Source: Paradevosia shaoguanensis (GTDB lineage Bacteria; Pseudomonadota; Alphaproteobacteria; Rhizobiales; Devosiaceae). From it: a stretch of DNA of 64,000 nucleotides. The notes under the pieces are model-generated. The model was not told where the DNA came from and made no database searches. It worked only from the letters and a program-made list of their open reading frames with translations. The stretch is taken from positions 4,084,501 to 4,148,500 of the forward strand of contig NZ_CP068983.1 in NCBI RefSeq assembly GCF_016801025.1, read 5' to 3'. This document shows, piece after piece, positions 21,329 to 30,100 of the stretch; the stretch's first letter is position 1, and every line of letters begins with the position of its first letter. Position numbers and translations under genes: made by a program.

Positions 21329-21352
21329 CGGCGAACCGGGCCCGGTTCGCCG
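21329..21352. promoter_or_regulatory. Perfect 24-bp palindrome
   Basis: CGGCGAACCGGG is directly followed by its exact reverse complement. It lies between the stop of the outer-membrane protein gene at 21417 and the terminator hairpin. With no loop it is a poor RNA hairpin and resembles a dimeric-protein binding site. Confidence 0.5.
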
Positions 21353-21416
21353 AATTGGGTTTTTGCAAGACGCTACCCCGCCCGAGGAGCCCCCGGGTAG
21401 AGTCGAGCAGAGCGTA

Positions 21417-21971
21417 TTAGAAGTGGAACAGGACGCCGATGGTCGCCTTGGCAGCGTTCTGCTCTGCACGGTCAGGCATGTGCAGGCCCAGAACTTCGCC
21501 GCGGATCGACATGTTATCGGTCACAGCCACTTCGACGCCACCGCCGTAAGCCCAGGTACCATAGGTGTTGCCGCCGTTGGCGTTTTCGTGGACCCAGCCA
21601 CCACCAAGCGAAGCATAAACCAGGACCTGCGGCGAGGCGAGAACGCCAATCTTGCCGAGGATCAGGGCATCGTAGCCGTTCATGCCACCATCAAAGATGA
21701 GGCCGTCGAACTGGCCTTCGATGCCGAGGAGGATCGGGTCAGCGACGGTGAAGTTGGCACCAGCCACAACACCGATCGAACCGGCCGAACCGCCACCCGA
21801 AACCCAAGCGCCACCACCGGTGACACCAGCGTAGAAACCGTCGAACGAGAAGATCGAGGTATCAACAACCGGAGCAACCGGCTGAGCCGGGAGGAGGAGG
21901 TCAGCCGCCTGAGCGCCCGAAACCATGAGCGTGGCAACGCCAACGCCAGCCAAAAGTGCAGAAATCTTCAT
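21417..21971 (-). CDS. Outer-membrane beta-barrel protein (Omp25/RopB-like), paralogue 1
   Basis: This 184-residue protein has a signal peptide (MKISALLAGVGVATLMVSGA, cleavage after QAA or AQA). The rest is alternating Gly/aromatic beta strands typical of small eight-stranded barrels: FDGFYAGVTGGGAWVSGG near the mature N-terminus and a terminal Phe in TIGVLFHF, the BamA-recognition end. GGGGA lies 8 bases before the ATG. It shares the Y-AGV-GGG strand, SIRGEVLG and the KATIGVLFHF ending with the next gene. A structural or adhesive role in the outer membrane is likely. Confidence 0.85.
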   Translation of the reverse strand: MKISALLAGVGVATLMVSGAQAADLLLPAQPVAPVVDTSIFSFDGFYAGVTGGGAWVSGGGSAGSIGVVAGANFTVADPILLGIEGQFDGLIFDGGMNGYDALILGKIGVLASPQVLVYASLGGGWVHENANGGNTYGTWAYGGGVEVAVTDNMSIRGEVLGLHMPDRAEQNAAKATIGVLFHF

Positions 21972-22216
21972 CTTGCATTCCCCTAGGGTAGACTACAGTC
22001 ACAAGCATATGTCTCAGACCGTCTGGTCCATGACAACCCCGTCAACCCCTTATTCTGGGCTTTCAGGGAGGAATCCGTGACGTTTCGAAGGCACCTGTTG
22101 CAAGAATGGATCGGATTTGACCCAAGGTCCAACAAATTCGAGGACTTCCGCCCTCTGGTGCGACCGAAACCGGCCACGGATGAGGCAACAACGAGTCGTC
22201 CCTGCCTCAACTATGA

Positions 22217-22240
22217 TGCGCCGAAATACCCTTCGGCGCA
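22217..22240. terminator. Hairpin downstream of outer-membrane paralogue 2
   Basis: TGCGCCGAA-ATACCC-TTCGGCGCA is a perfect 9-bp stem about 80 bases past the - strand stop at 22321. No T tract follows. The rest of the 350-base gap (21972-22320) shows no gene. Confidence 0.4.
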
Positions 22241-22320
22241 CCACATATTCGTATTCCTGGGTGGCACCTCTGTCCGGATTCGCCCGAACCCGCAACCACC
22301 CCCTGTCGGTTTAAAAGCCG

Positions 22321-22857
22321 TCAGTTGAAATGGAACAACACACCGGCAGTTGCCTTGGCCGCCGAGGGACCCTGCCCCCAATTGGCCATGCCCAGCACTT
22401 CGCCGCGCACGCTGATCGAGTTGAAGGTCGCAACTTCCACGCCGCCGCCGAAGGCATAGACGCCGTCGCCGGCCACATTGCCGAGACCCGCGGCGCCGTA
22501 GGCCATGATGCCATCGGTAACCTGCACGCCTACGCGGCCGAGACCGAGCATATCCCACTTCCAGCCGCTTTCGGGCCACATCACGCCGCCCTGGAATTCA
22601 ACGCCGGCGAGGAAGAGATCGGTCACGGCGAAATTAACACCGGCCACGAGGTCCAGGTTCCAACCGGTGACGGATGGGCCGTTGATTGTGCCCCAATAGC
22701 CACCACCCTGCACACCGGCATAGGCGCCTTCGAAGTTGAACATCGGGCTGGAATAGAGATCGGTAGCCGGCGTGCCGGAATACAGATCGGCCGCAAAGGC
22801 ACCCGTTGACATGAGCGTCGCAACGGCGGCGCCGAGCGTCAGTGTCCGTGCAATCAT
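22321..22857 (-). CDS. Outer-membrane beta-barrel protein, paralogue 2
   Basis: This 178-residue barrel has a signal peptide (MIARTLTLGAAVATLMSTGA, cleavage near AFAAD). Its barrel strands begin FNFEGAYAGVQGGGYWGTI and end in KATAGVLFHFN. ATG 22857 is preferred to the GTG 15 bases earlier because GGAG of the ribosome site overlaps that GTG. The closing Asn after the Phe is slightly atypical for BamA substrates. It is homologous to the 21417 gene over its whole length. Confidence 0.85.
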   Translation of the reverse strand: MIARTLTLGAAVATLMSTGAFAADLYSGTPATDLYSSPMFNFEGAYAGVQGGGYWGTINGPSVTGWNLDLVAGVNFAVTDLFLAGVEFQGGVMWPESGWKWDMLGLGRVGVQVTDGIMAYGAAGLGNVAGDGVYAFGGGVEVATFNSISVRGEVLGMANWGQGPSAAKATAGVLFHFN

Positions 22858-23044
22858 TTTTGTACTCCGCACATACTTGTTAGTTGACCGCCACTTTGGC
22901 GCTCACGCGCCCGCGGAACTACCCCCCGGCCACCTCATTTTGGCCGGTGCGGATAATGATTGGTGACGGATTGCAGGGACTTGCGGCCGGATTGATCCAA
23001 TTTGATACAATTGCGATCAATTCGAGTGCCGGCAGCAGAGCCGA

Positions 23045-23587
23045 TCAGAAGTGATAGTTGGCGCCGATGGTGACCTGGTTGGTCTGGTTGGCCCCTTCGG
23101 CCTCGAAACCATGCAGGTATTGCGCGCGCAACGACACGTTGTCGGTGATGGCCATCTCGACACCGCCGCCGAGCAGCCAGTTGCTCTGTTCGGGCACGCC
23201 CAGGTCGATCCCGTAGCCCGCCGTCGCATAAAGCGCCAGGTCGTCGGCCACAAGCACGCCGCCGCGCGCCAGCACCTGCCCGTAGGAGGTCTCGCCGCTC
23301 CCGCCGGTCAGCCCCTGAACTGCAACTTCCGCGCCCACGAGATAGAAATCGAAGGTGGCGTTGACGCCCAGGTCGAGTCCCAGCCCATACTGATTGCCGC
23401 GTTCGGGGCTGAACTGGCCCGCGCCGTAGACGCCGCCATAAAAGCCGTTCCAATCGAAGGGGACGTCCGCGACGGGAACCGCGACCGTATCCGCGCTGGT
23501 CTGGTAGGCAATAGGATCCGCAGCGATCGCCGGCATCGACGCCGTCGCCAGAATGGCCGTGATGGCAAGGGCTCTGATCAAGCTCAT
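23045..23587 (-). CDS. Outer-membrane beta-barrel protein, paralogue 3
   Basis: This 180-residue protein has a signal peptide (MSLIRALAITAILATASMPA, cleavage near AIAAD). Its barrel contains FDWNGFYGGVYGAGQFSPE, VEMAITDNVSLRAQYLHG and a terminal VTIGANYHF. It has the same architecture as its two neighbours but is more diverged; its ending YHF is the canonical barrel end. Each gene has its own leader region, so they are likely separate transcription units. Confidence 0.85.
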   Translation of the reverse strand: MSLIRALAITAILATASMPAIAADPIAYQTSADTVAVPVADVPFDWNGFYGGVYGAGQFSPERGNQYGLGLDLGVNATFDFYLVGAEVAVQGLTGGSGETSYGQVLARGGVLVADDLALYATAGYGIDLGVPEQSNWLLGGGVEMAITDNVSLRAQYLHGFEAEGANQTNQVTIGANYHF

Positions 23588-23790
23588 CCTCGGTCTCCTC
23601 TCGGGCTATCCTCGAGACAGATGCATCCAACGCGGAGCTTTTTGCTGCGGTTCCTTTCGAATGACCCTTCCAATATGGAGCCGCAAGTGCGCTACGCCAA
23701 TGCATCTTTAGACAGGGATGCGCATAAAATCGGGCCTGCGCTGGGCCATAAGATGGCAAGCTGCCCATTGTGGCCGTCGCGCCACACATG

Positions 23791-23816
23791 AAAAAGCCGG
23801 CGCACCAGGCGCCGGC
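23791..23816 (-). terminator. Intrinsic terminator of the ABC exporter operon
   Basis: GCCGGCGC...GCGCCGGC with a 5-base loop is followed on the - strand by TTTTT. It lies 16 bases past the exporter stop at 23832. Confidence 0.9.
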
Positions 23817-23831
23817 TTGCGTTTCAAGGCC

Positions 23832-25733
23832 TCAGGTCGCCGCGCCCTTTGGCACGGAGGTGGCCGCCGCCACCATCTCGTCCGGTATGTCGTCGAACGA
23901 GGCGTAGTTCATGTTGTAGAGCTTGGAATAGAGCCCCTTGTGGGCCATGAGCTCGTCGTGGTTGCCGCTCTCGATCTTCTCGCCGTTCTGCAGCACGATG
24001 ATCCTGTCGGCGCCGCGGATCGTGGCCAGCCGGTGGGCGATCACGAGGCCAGTACGGCCCTCGAGCAGCTTCACCAGCGCCTTCTGGATCAGCATTTCCG
24101 TGTAGCTGTCGATATTGGCCGTAGCCTCGTCGAGCACCAGGATCTTGGCGTCTGCAACCAGCGCACGCGCGAAGCTGATCAGCTGGCGCTGGCCGAGCGA
24201 CAGGTTGCCGCCGCGCTGCTCCAGCACGCTTTCATAGCCGTCCGGCAGCTTCATGATGAAGTCGTGCGCACCCACCGCCTTGGCCGCGTCGATCACCTGT
24301 TCGCGGGTCGCCTCGGTCTTGTGATAGCGGATATTGTCCAGCACGCTGCCGGTGAAGAGGAACGGCTCCTGCAGCACCATGGCGATCTGCTTGCCCAGCG
24401 AATCCTGGGTCAGGTCGCGCACGTCGACGCCACCGACAAGCACCTGCCCGTCCCAGACGTCGTAGAACCTGTGCACCAGCGCCATCGAGCTCGTCTTGCC
24501 CGAACCCGTCGGCCCGACCAGCGCGACCGTCTCGCCCGGATTGACCCGGAAGCTGACGTTCTTGAGCACCGGCAGGTTCTTGCGATAGCCGAAGGTCACG
24601 TTCTTGAACTCGACCGAGCCATCCATTTCCGGGCTCAGCACCTTGGCGTCAGCCTTGTCGACAACGTCCACCGGCACGTCGAGCACCTCGGTGATGCGCT
24701 GACCGGACGCCATGGCGCGCTGCATCACCGAATACTGCATAGTGAGCGAACGGATCGGGTCGAAGAAGCGCTGGATGTAGAACAGGAACGCCACCATCAC
24801 GCCGACATCGAGCCCACCGTTGAGCACCATCGAGCCGCCAACCACCACCACGGTCGCCATGGCGATACCAGTGAGGCTGTCCACGATCGGCACCATCACC
24901 TGCGCGAACTTGGCCGCCGTCAGGTGAGTCTTAAGGTTGGCATAGGCCTTCTCGTCATAGAGGTCGAAATTGACCTTCTGGCGATCGAGGCTCTGCACCG
25001 TCCGCACGCCATTGATGCCCTCCGCCAGCGCACCGTTGGCGACCGAATTGGTCTCATGCGCGGCCATGAAGGCGACCTTGGCCTTGGGCAGCCAGAAAAG
25101 GCGCACGATGAACAGCACCGGCATCGTGGAGAGCGTCAGCAGGCCCAACCGGAAGTCCAGCGCCAGCAGCACGAAGACGATGCCGAACAGCAGCGCGATA
25201 TCGCCCACCGACATCACCGAGGTCTCGAGGAATTCCTGCATGGAATTCACGTCGCCCTGCAGGCGCGACATCAGCCGGCCCACTTCGGTCTTGTCCATGA
25301 ACGAGAGCGAAACGCGCTGCAATTGCGCGAACATCGCCCGGCGCATGTCGAAGAGCACGTTCTCGGCCACCTTGCCGACCACGGTTTCCTGCAACCAGTT
25401 GGCGCCGAAATTGACGACGATCACCACGGCAAAGGCCAGCACCGCCCACACCAGCACCATGCGATCGGCCCCGGGGGACATGCCGTTGTCGATCGCGTAG
25501 CGGATGATCAGCGGGATCAGCAGCTGGCTGACCGTGAAAGCCAGAACAGCAAGCACCGAAATGACGATCTGGGTCTGGTAGGGCTTCACGAAGCTCCAGA
25601 TGCGACGCACGATCTTGGGGTCGTAGGCTTTCCCGAAGACTTCCTCTTCCTCGCGATGCGAGCCCACCACCGCGCGCGGCGGCCGTCGGGTGCGGTCTTC
25701 GCTTTCCTCGTCCTGGATTTCCTGAACCGACAT
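23832..25733 (-). CDS. ABC exporter half-transporter, subunit 2 (catalytic Walker B)
   Basis: This 633-residue half-transporter has six membrane helices (residues 60-360) fused to an ATPase domain. It has Walker A GPTGSGKTSS (about 409), signature NLSLGQRQL (degenerate: LSLGQ instead of LSGGQ, about 511) and Walker B ILVLDEATANID with the catalytic Glu. It begins with an acidic/basic cytoplasmic tail. The ATG overlaps the stop of the upstream half-transporter (TGATG), so the two are made together and most likely pair as a heterodimer of the MdlAB/TmrAB type. The substrate (lipid or drug) is unknown. Confidence 0.92.
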   Translation of the reverse strand: MSVQEIQDEESEDRTRRPPRAVVGSHREEEEVFGKAYDPKIVRRIWSFVKPYQTQIVISVLAVLAFTVSQLLIPLIIRYAIDNGMSPGADRMVLVWAVLAFAVVIVVNFGANWLQETVVGKVAENVLFDMRRAMFAQLQRVSLSFMDKTEVGRLMSRLQGDVNSMQEFLETSVMSVGDIALLFGIVFVLLALDFRLGLLTLSTMPVLFIVRLFWLPKAKVAFMAAHETNSVANGALAEGINGVRTVQSLDRQKVNFDLYDEKAYANLKTHLTAAKFAQVMVPIVDSLTGIAMATVVVVGGSMVLNGGLDVGVMVAFLFYIQRFFDPIRSLTMQYSVMQRAMASGQRITEVLDVPVDVVDKADAKVLSPEMDGSVEFKNVTFGYRKNLPVLKNVSFRVNPGETVALVGPTGSGKTSSMALVHRFYDVWDGQVLVGGVDVRDLTQDSLGKQIAMVLQEPFLFTGSVLDNIRYHKTEATREQVIDAAKAVGAHDFIMKLPDGYESVLEQRGGNLSLGQRQLISFARALVADAKILVLDEATANIDSYTEMLIQKALVKLLEGRTGLVIAHRLATIRGADRIIVLQNGEKIESGNHDELMAHKGLYSKLYNMNYASFDDIPDEMVAAATSVPKGAAT

Positions 25734-27676
25734 CAGACGGCCTCCTCGATCTGAGACTCGCCGTCGCCTTCCGGTCTCACCTGCAAATCATAGAGCGCGC
25801 GGTAGCGCCCGTTCTTCTTGAGCAATTCGTCATGCGTGCCGCGCTCGACGATCTGGCCATTCTCGACGAAGAGAATCTGGTCGGCATGCATGAGCGAGGA
25901 CAGCCGGTGAGAGATGACGAGCGTCACCCGGTCGCGCGCGAAGCGCCGCATGGCGCTGCGAATGCGCTGCTCGGTGCCCGCATCGATTGCTGCCGTCGAA
26001 TCGTCGAAAACCATCACCGAAGGCTTGAGGATCAGGCTGCGCGCGATCGAAAGGCGCTGGCGCTGGCCACCCGAAAGCGACACCCCGCGCTCGCCCACGA
26101 CCGTGTCGTAGCCGGTCGGCAGGCCCACGATGTAGTTGTGCAGCTGCGCGAATTCCGCAGCCCGCTCGATCCGCCGTTCCTTGGCCCAAGGATCTCCATA
26201 GGCGATGTTGTTCTCGATCGAGGTCGTGAACAGGAACGAATCCTGTTGCACCACGCCCACCGACTTGCGCAGCGATTGCAGCGTGACCTTGGAGATATCC
26301 TGCCCGTCGATCGTGATCTTGCCGCCGGTCACGTCATAGAAGCGCGGGATCAGGTGCGCGATCGTCGACTTGCCGCTGCCCGGCGGGCCGACGATGCCGA
26401 TCGTCTGGCCCTTGCGTGCCTCAAAGCTCACTCCCGTCAGCGTCGGCTCGGTATTGCCCTGGTAGGTAAAGCTCACATTGTCGAAGCGCAGCGTGCCATC
26501 GGTCACCACCAGGTCCTTGGCGCCCGGCTCGTCCTTGATCGTCAGCTCCATATCCAGGAGCGCGAAGAGGCGCGAGCCGCAGGTCGAGGCGCGGGCGAAG
26601 GAATTGACCATGAGGCCGAGCTGGCGCACCGGCATCTGAAGGATGGTCATGAAGGTCAGGAACGAAGCGAGCGTACCTACGCTCATCTCGCCGGCCATTA
26701 CCTTCGTGCCGCCAAGCCAGAGCACGAGCCCCATCGAGACGAAGAAAGAGAAGTTCATCGCGGCCGTATTGCCCACGCGCAGGTCGACGCGCTTGTGCGC
26801 CAGTTCGAGCGCATCGCTCGAGGCCCGGTCGTACTTGCCGAGTTCGTGCTGCTGGGCCGCAAAGGCACGCACCACGCGGATGCCACCCAGGTTCTCGTCC
26901 ATCACGCGCGAAAGCGCCTGCATCTTTTCCTGAAGGATCAGCCAGGTATTGCGCAGCCGCAACTGCGTGGTCGAGGAGCGCCAGGCCACGAACGGCACGA
27001 AGCTCAGGGCCAGTAGCCCAAGCGCCAGGTCCGTGCTCAGCAGCATGTAAGAACCCACGCCGATCAAGGTGCCGAGCAGCACGACGCGCAGGAGACCCGT
27101 CGCGAAGAACATGCGCACGCCATCGATATCGATGATGCCGAGCATGATGAGGTCGCCCGAATGGACGCGGTCGTGGAAGGAAAAGCTCAGCCGCTGCAGC
27201 TTCTCGTAGCAGGCAAGGCGCAGCTCGTAGGCGCAATGGTGCCCAACGGCTTCGCCGTAATAGTTGTGCATCATCGTGAAGATGCCGCGCAGCACGCTCA
27301 CCACCAGCAGCAGGATCGCGGTGATCCAGAGCGCGCTTTCCGCCGCCTGCCCCGCACTGCCCGCCGTTGCGAGCCCATGCGCCTCGTCCACCGCGCGCCC
27401 GAGCAGCTGCGGGATGAACAATTGCAGCGCTGACGCGATAACGGTCGAAACCAGGGTGATTGTCACCAGCCATGGGTGACGCAGGTTCATGCGAGTGATG
27501 CGCACAAGCGTATTGACGCCCTGGCCCCACTGGGCCTCCGCCACATGGGCAAACGAATTGCTGCGCCCCCTGGCGCTGCTAACCGCTTCGGTTTTCAAGG
27601 AACTGATCCAGATGTAAAAAATTTTGCCCGGAAACGAGCTTAGGGAGGAAGACTCAGCCGGACGACCCACTTCCAT
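25733..27676 (-). CDS. ABC exporter half-transporter, subunit 1 (degenerate Walker B)
   Basis: This is a half-transporter of up to 647 residues. The membrane domain (NLRHPWLVTITLVSTVIASA onward) is followed by Walker A GPPGSGKST (about 434), a canonical LSGGQRQR signature (about 535) and Walker B VMVFDDSTAAID, where the catalytic Glu is replaced by Asp. This complements the partner encoded next: one composite ATP site is consensus, the other degenerate. The ATG at 27676 has no clear ribosome site, and an internal start within the first 55 residues is possible because the helices begin only near residue 65. Confidence 0.92.
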   Translation of the reverse strand: MEVGRPAESSSLSSFPGKIFYIWISSLKTEAVSSARGRSNSFAHVAEAQWGQGVNTLVRITRMNLRHPWLVTITLVSTVIASALQLFIPQLLGRAVDEAHGLATAGSAGQAAESALWITAILLLVVSVLRGIFTMMHNYYGEAVGHHCAYELRLACYEKLQRLSFSFHDRVHSGDLIMLGIIDIDGVRMFFATGLLRVVLLGTLIGVGSYMLLSTDLALGLLALSFVPFVAWRSSTTQLRLRNTWLILQEKMQALSRVMDENLGGIRVVRAFAAQQHELGKYDRASSDALELAHKRVDLRVGNTAAMNFSFFVSMGLVLWLGGTKVMAGEMSVGTLASFLTFMTILQMPVRQLGLMVNSFARASTCGSRLFALLDMELTIKDEPGAKDLVVTDGTLRFDNVSFTYQGNTEPTLTGVSFEARKGQTIGIVGPPGSGKSTIAHLIPRFYDVTGGKITIDGQDISKVTLQSLRKSVGVVQQDSFLFTTSIENNIAYGDPWAKERRIERAAEFAQLHNYIVGLPTGYDTVVGERGVSLSGGQRQRLSIARSLILKPSVMVFDDSTAAIDAGTEQRIRSAMRRFARDRVTLVISHRLSSLMHADQILFVENGQIVERGTHDELLKKNGRYRALYDLQVRPEGDGESQIEEAV

Positions 27677-28052
27677 ACCAACAATGCGCTTTTTTTGTGC
27701 AGGTTCAAGAATGGAAAACCCAATAACCGAGCAATAGCTTGTCCAAAGCTACCCGCGAGCGTTCAAACCCTTCCGAACTGAGAAATTTCCGGGCCAACAA
27801 GCCCTCATCCCGGCCCCCCCCGCCCAAACGTCTTACCTGCCACTGCTCCCCTCAGCCCGTCCTCCTCCGTGCGCATCCTCAAGGTCGGGGCACCAGCCCG
27901 GCAAAGCGGAGTCAGCAAACTTTCTCAAGCGCGGCAGCATCGGTTCCTCCGGCCCCGCCACCAACTTATCCCCCTCCCTCCAGCTCGCGCTAAACTAGCG
28001 ATGCCCCCGTACCTGCTCCCGCCCCTCCCAGACGCGTTTTAAGGATCCCCGA
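27677..28052. other. Intergenic stretch without recognisable gene
   Basis: This is the upstream region of the - strand ABC exporter. A Pro/Ser-rich open frame at 27739-27993 shows no ribosome site and no family similarity. No repeat of the nested-hairpin family is present. Confidence 0.5.
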
Positions 28053-28190
28053 AATTGCTCCCAAACTCCGTCAAAACTCGCGAAAGATCGTCGAAATTAC
28101 CCCAAATTTGTTTCAAAATTTAACGATTCCGGGGGACGTTTAGGCGACAACATCGTTATAAATCAGATAGTTACCTACATTATCTCATCA
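28053..28190 (+). repeat. AT-rich element, copy A
   Basis: This block is much lower in GC than its surroundings. It matches the reverse complement of 45422-45580 without gaps over more than 110 bases, including the identical strings CGCGAAAGATCG and TCAAAATTTAACGATT. A reading frame runs through both copies (see findings) but neither copy has a start codon. The remaining 28191-28491, before exoD, shows nothing recognisable. Confidence 0.7.
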
Positions 28191-28491
28191 AAAACTCCCG
28201 ACATTTTCGCTCTCAGCGCGAAAACCCCGCCGCCCCCACTCGCCGCAATTGAATTGTTAATCCTAACCAGCCGTTCATCATCCAGCGCCGCAATGATTTC
28301 CGCTCCCGGCAAACGCGGCTACCCATGCCGCGCCTCGGACGCGTTTGTGACGGACCCGACCGAGGTCGCGCCAGCGGCCCGAGCCCCCAAACAACTTGAC
28401 CGCTGGCGCGTTCCGGCATCCGCCGCCAAAACCGCTTCCTGCTTCGCCCTATCCGTGATTTCCTTGCGCCGACTCAAATACCTGGAGCCGC

Positions 28492-29079
28492 ATGACGGAA
28501 GCGCCTGCCCGCCCGCTTGAGGGCCTGATCGACGCCATCGCCGCACGCGCAGCGCAGGGCGAGAGTATTTCCGTCGCAACGATCCAGGAGATCGCGGGCG
28601 ACCGCATTGCCGGTCCCCTGCTCTTCTTCCCGGCCATGATCGTGGTTTCCCCGCTCAGCCTCATCCCGACGCTGCCCACCATTGTCGGCACGACCGTGGT
28701 ACTGATCGCCGGCCAGTTGATCGCCGGCCGCAAGTCCATCTGGCTGCCGAGCCGGTTGAGCAAAGCCGCGCTCTCTCCCGAGCGCACGCGGAAGGCGCTG
28801 GAATTCATCCGCCCCGTCGTCAAGTGGATCGAAAAGCTTAGTTGGGCCCGACTCACCTTCCTGACTGACGGTCTGGGCATGCGCCTCGCCGCAATGGTCT
28901 GCATTCTCGTCGCGCTGACCATGCCGCCGCTCGAACTCGTCCCCGGCGCCTCGACCTCCGCCGGCACCATCATCGCCACCTTCGGCTTGGCCCTCACCAC
29001 CCGCGACGGCCTGCTGCTCCTCGCGGCGCTCGCTTTGGTGCTGGGTAGCGCCTTCCTGCTGTTCCGCTGGCTTTTCTAG
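28492..29079 (+). CDS. exoD: ExoD-family membrane protein
   Basis: This 195-residue integral membrane protein of the ExoD family was named for exopolysaccharide and alkali-tolerance phenotypes in Sinorhizobium meliloti; its biochemical role is unsettled. It has the family pattern RIAGPLLFFPAMIVVSPLS followed by GTTVVLIAGQLIAGR and further C-terminal hydrophobic segments. GGAG precedes ATG 28492. It is followed by a Nudix gene 12 bases after its stop, so co-transcription is likely. Confidence 0.85.
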   Translation: MTEAPARPLEGLIDAIAARAAQGESISVATIQEIAGDRIAGPLLFFPAMIVVSPLSLIPTLPTIVGTTVVLIAGQLIAGRKSIWLPSRLSKAALSPERTRKALEFIRPVVKWIEKLSWARLTFLTDGLGMRLAAMVCILVALTMPPLELVPGASTSAGTIIATFGLALTTRDGLLLLAALALVLGSAFLLFRWLF

Positions 29080-29091
29080 AATGGGAATCGC

Positions 29092-29580
29092 ATGACCAGC
29101 TTTGCCGATAGCTATCTCGGCCAGTTGCGAGCCCTCGTCGGCAGCCGTGAGCTCCTCGTTCCGGGCACCCGCATCGTCATCGAAAACGAAGCCGGCTACA
29201 TCCTCCTCGACTTCCGCCCCGATTTCCTGCGCTGGGCCCTGCCCGGCGGCGCCTGCGAGCCTTCCGAGCGCGTCGAGGAAACCATCGTGCGCGAAGTCCT
29301 CGAAGAATCGGGTCTCGTCATCACCGATGTGAAGCCCATAGGCTTCGCCAGCGATCCCGCCTGGGAAACGACAACCTTCCCCAATGGCGACGTCTGCCGC
29401 AACTTTGCGATGATCTTCACCACCCGCACCTTTGAAGGCGTGCCTGTGCCGCGCGATGGCGAGGCGCTGGAGTACCGCTGGTTCGACCCGCACGACCTGC
29501 CGGACATGGTGGCCAACCACCGGCGCAGCGTGGACGCCTGGCTACGCTGGAAGGCAGGCGGTGGCTTCCAGCTCACCTAG
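29092..29580 (+). CDS. Nudix hydrolase
   Basis: This 162-residue hydrolase of nucleoside-diphosphate-linked compounds has an exact Nudix box: GACEPSERVEETIVREVLEE, then SGL, matching G-x5-E-x7-REUxEExGU. The Glu residues that bind Mg2+ are present. The sequence downstream (LEYRWFDPHDLPDMVANHRR) is typical of ADP-ribose or dinucleotide-type members, but the substrate cannot be assigned. GGGAA lies before ATG 29092, and the gene sits 12 bases behind exoD. Confidence 0.88.
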   Translation: MTSFADSYLGQLRALVGSRELLVPGTRIVIENEAGYILLDFRPDFLRWALPGGACEPSERVEETIVREVLEESGLVITDVKPIGFASDPAWETTTFPNGDVCRNFAMIFTTRTFEGVPVPRDGEALEYRWFDPHDLPDMVANHRRSVDAWLRWKAGGGFQLT

Positions 29581-29676
29581 TCCCGCTCCGCACGACTTTC
29601 GTCAAATTGCTGCTATCGGCTTCATCGGCCATTTCGCACTCCCGCGCATTCTGGGAAGGCACCAAGGGAGACGGTC

Positions 29677-29862
29677 ATGACCGACAGGATCGTTCGCGTG
29701 CGGCGGGTCCAGTGGGGCGACCCGGAAGCTCGGTATGAAGCCGTGCCTGGAATCAACCTCGCCCCGCCGCAGAAATCGCGCGTCGCGCTGCTGAGCGTCG
29801 CGCTGTGTGTGATGATCGCCTTCTCGATCGCGATCATCGCCTACCGGCTCTGGTTCGAATAA
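29677..29862 (+). CDS. Small single-pass membrane protein
   Basis: This 61-residue protein has a basic, soluble N-terminal half and one strong membrane helix near the C-terminus (VALLSVALCVMIAFSIAIIA), ending YRLWFE. GGGAG lies 6-7 bases before ATG 29677, which supports translation. It resembles no named family. Orientation with the N-terminus inside is expected from the Arg-rich start. Confidence 0.55.
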   Translation: MTDRIVRVRRVQWGDPEARYEAVPGINLAPPQKSRVALLSVALCVMIAFSIAIIAYRLWFE

Positions 29863-30023
29863 CCAGCCGCAGCCATCAACCCGGCGCCTGGCCCAGAAGG
29901 GCTGCCCGGCCCTCCGGCATCCAATCACAGATCTGGCAATTTCTGGAATGACCCTGACGGCGAAGCTTCGCCGAAGTGGCAACCGCCACTCTTCATGAAA
30001 TCCAACGATGTGTGGGAGAAGAG

Positions 30024-30100
30024 TGGCGGGAGTGACGGGGCTCGAACCCGCGACCTTCGGCGTGACAGGCCGACGCTCTAACCAACTGAGCTACACCCCC
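30024..30100 (-). tRNA. tRNA-Asp (GTC)
   Basis: The 77-base cloverleaf on the - strand has acceptor GGGGGTG paired to CACTCCC, D-arm TAGCTCAGTTGGTTAGAGC, anticodon loop CTGTCAC (anticodon GTC), T-loop TTCGAGC, discriminator G and an encoded CCA. It stands in the hupB, tRNA-Val, tRNA-Asp order common in this group, here with a protein gene between the two tRNAs. Confidence 0.97.
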
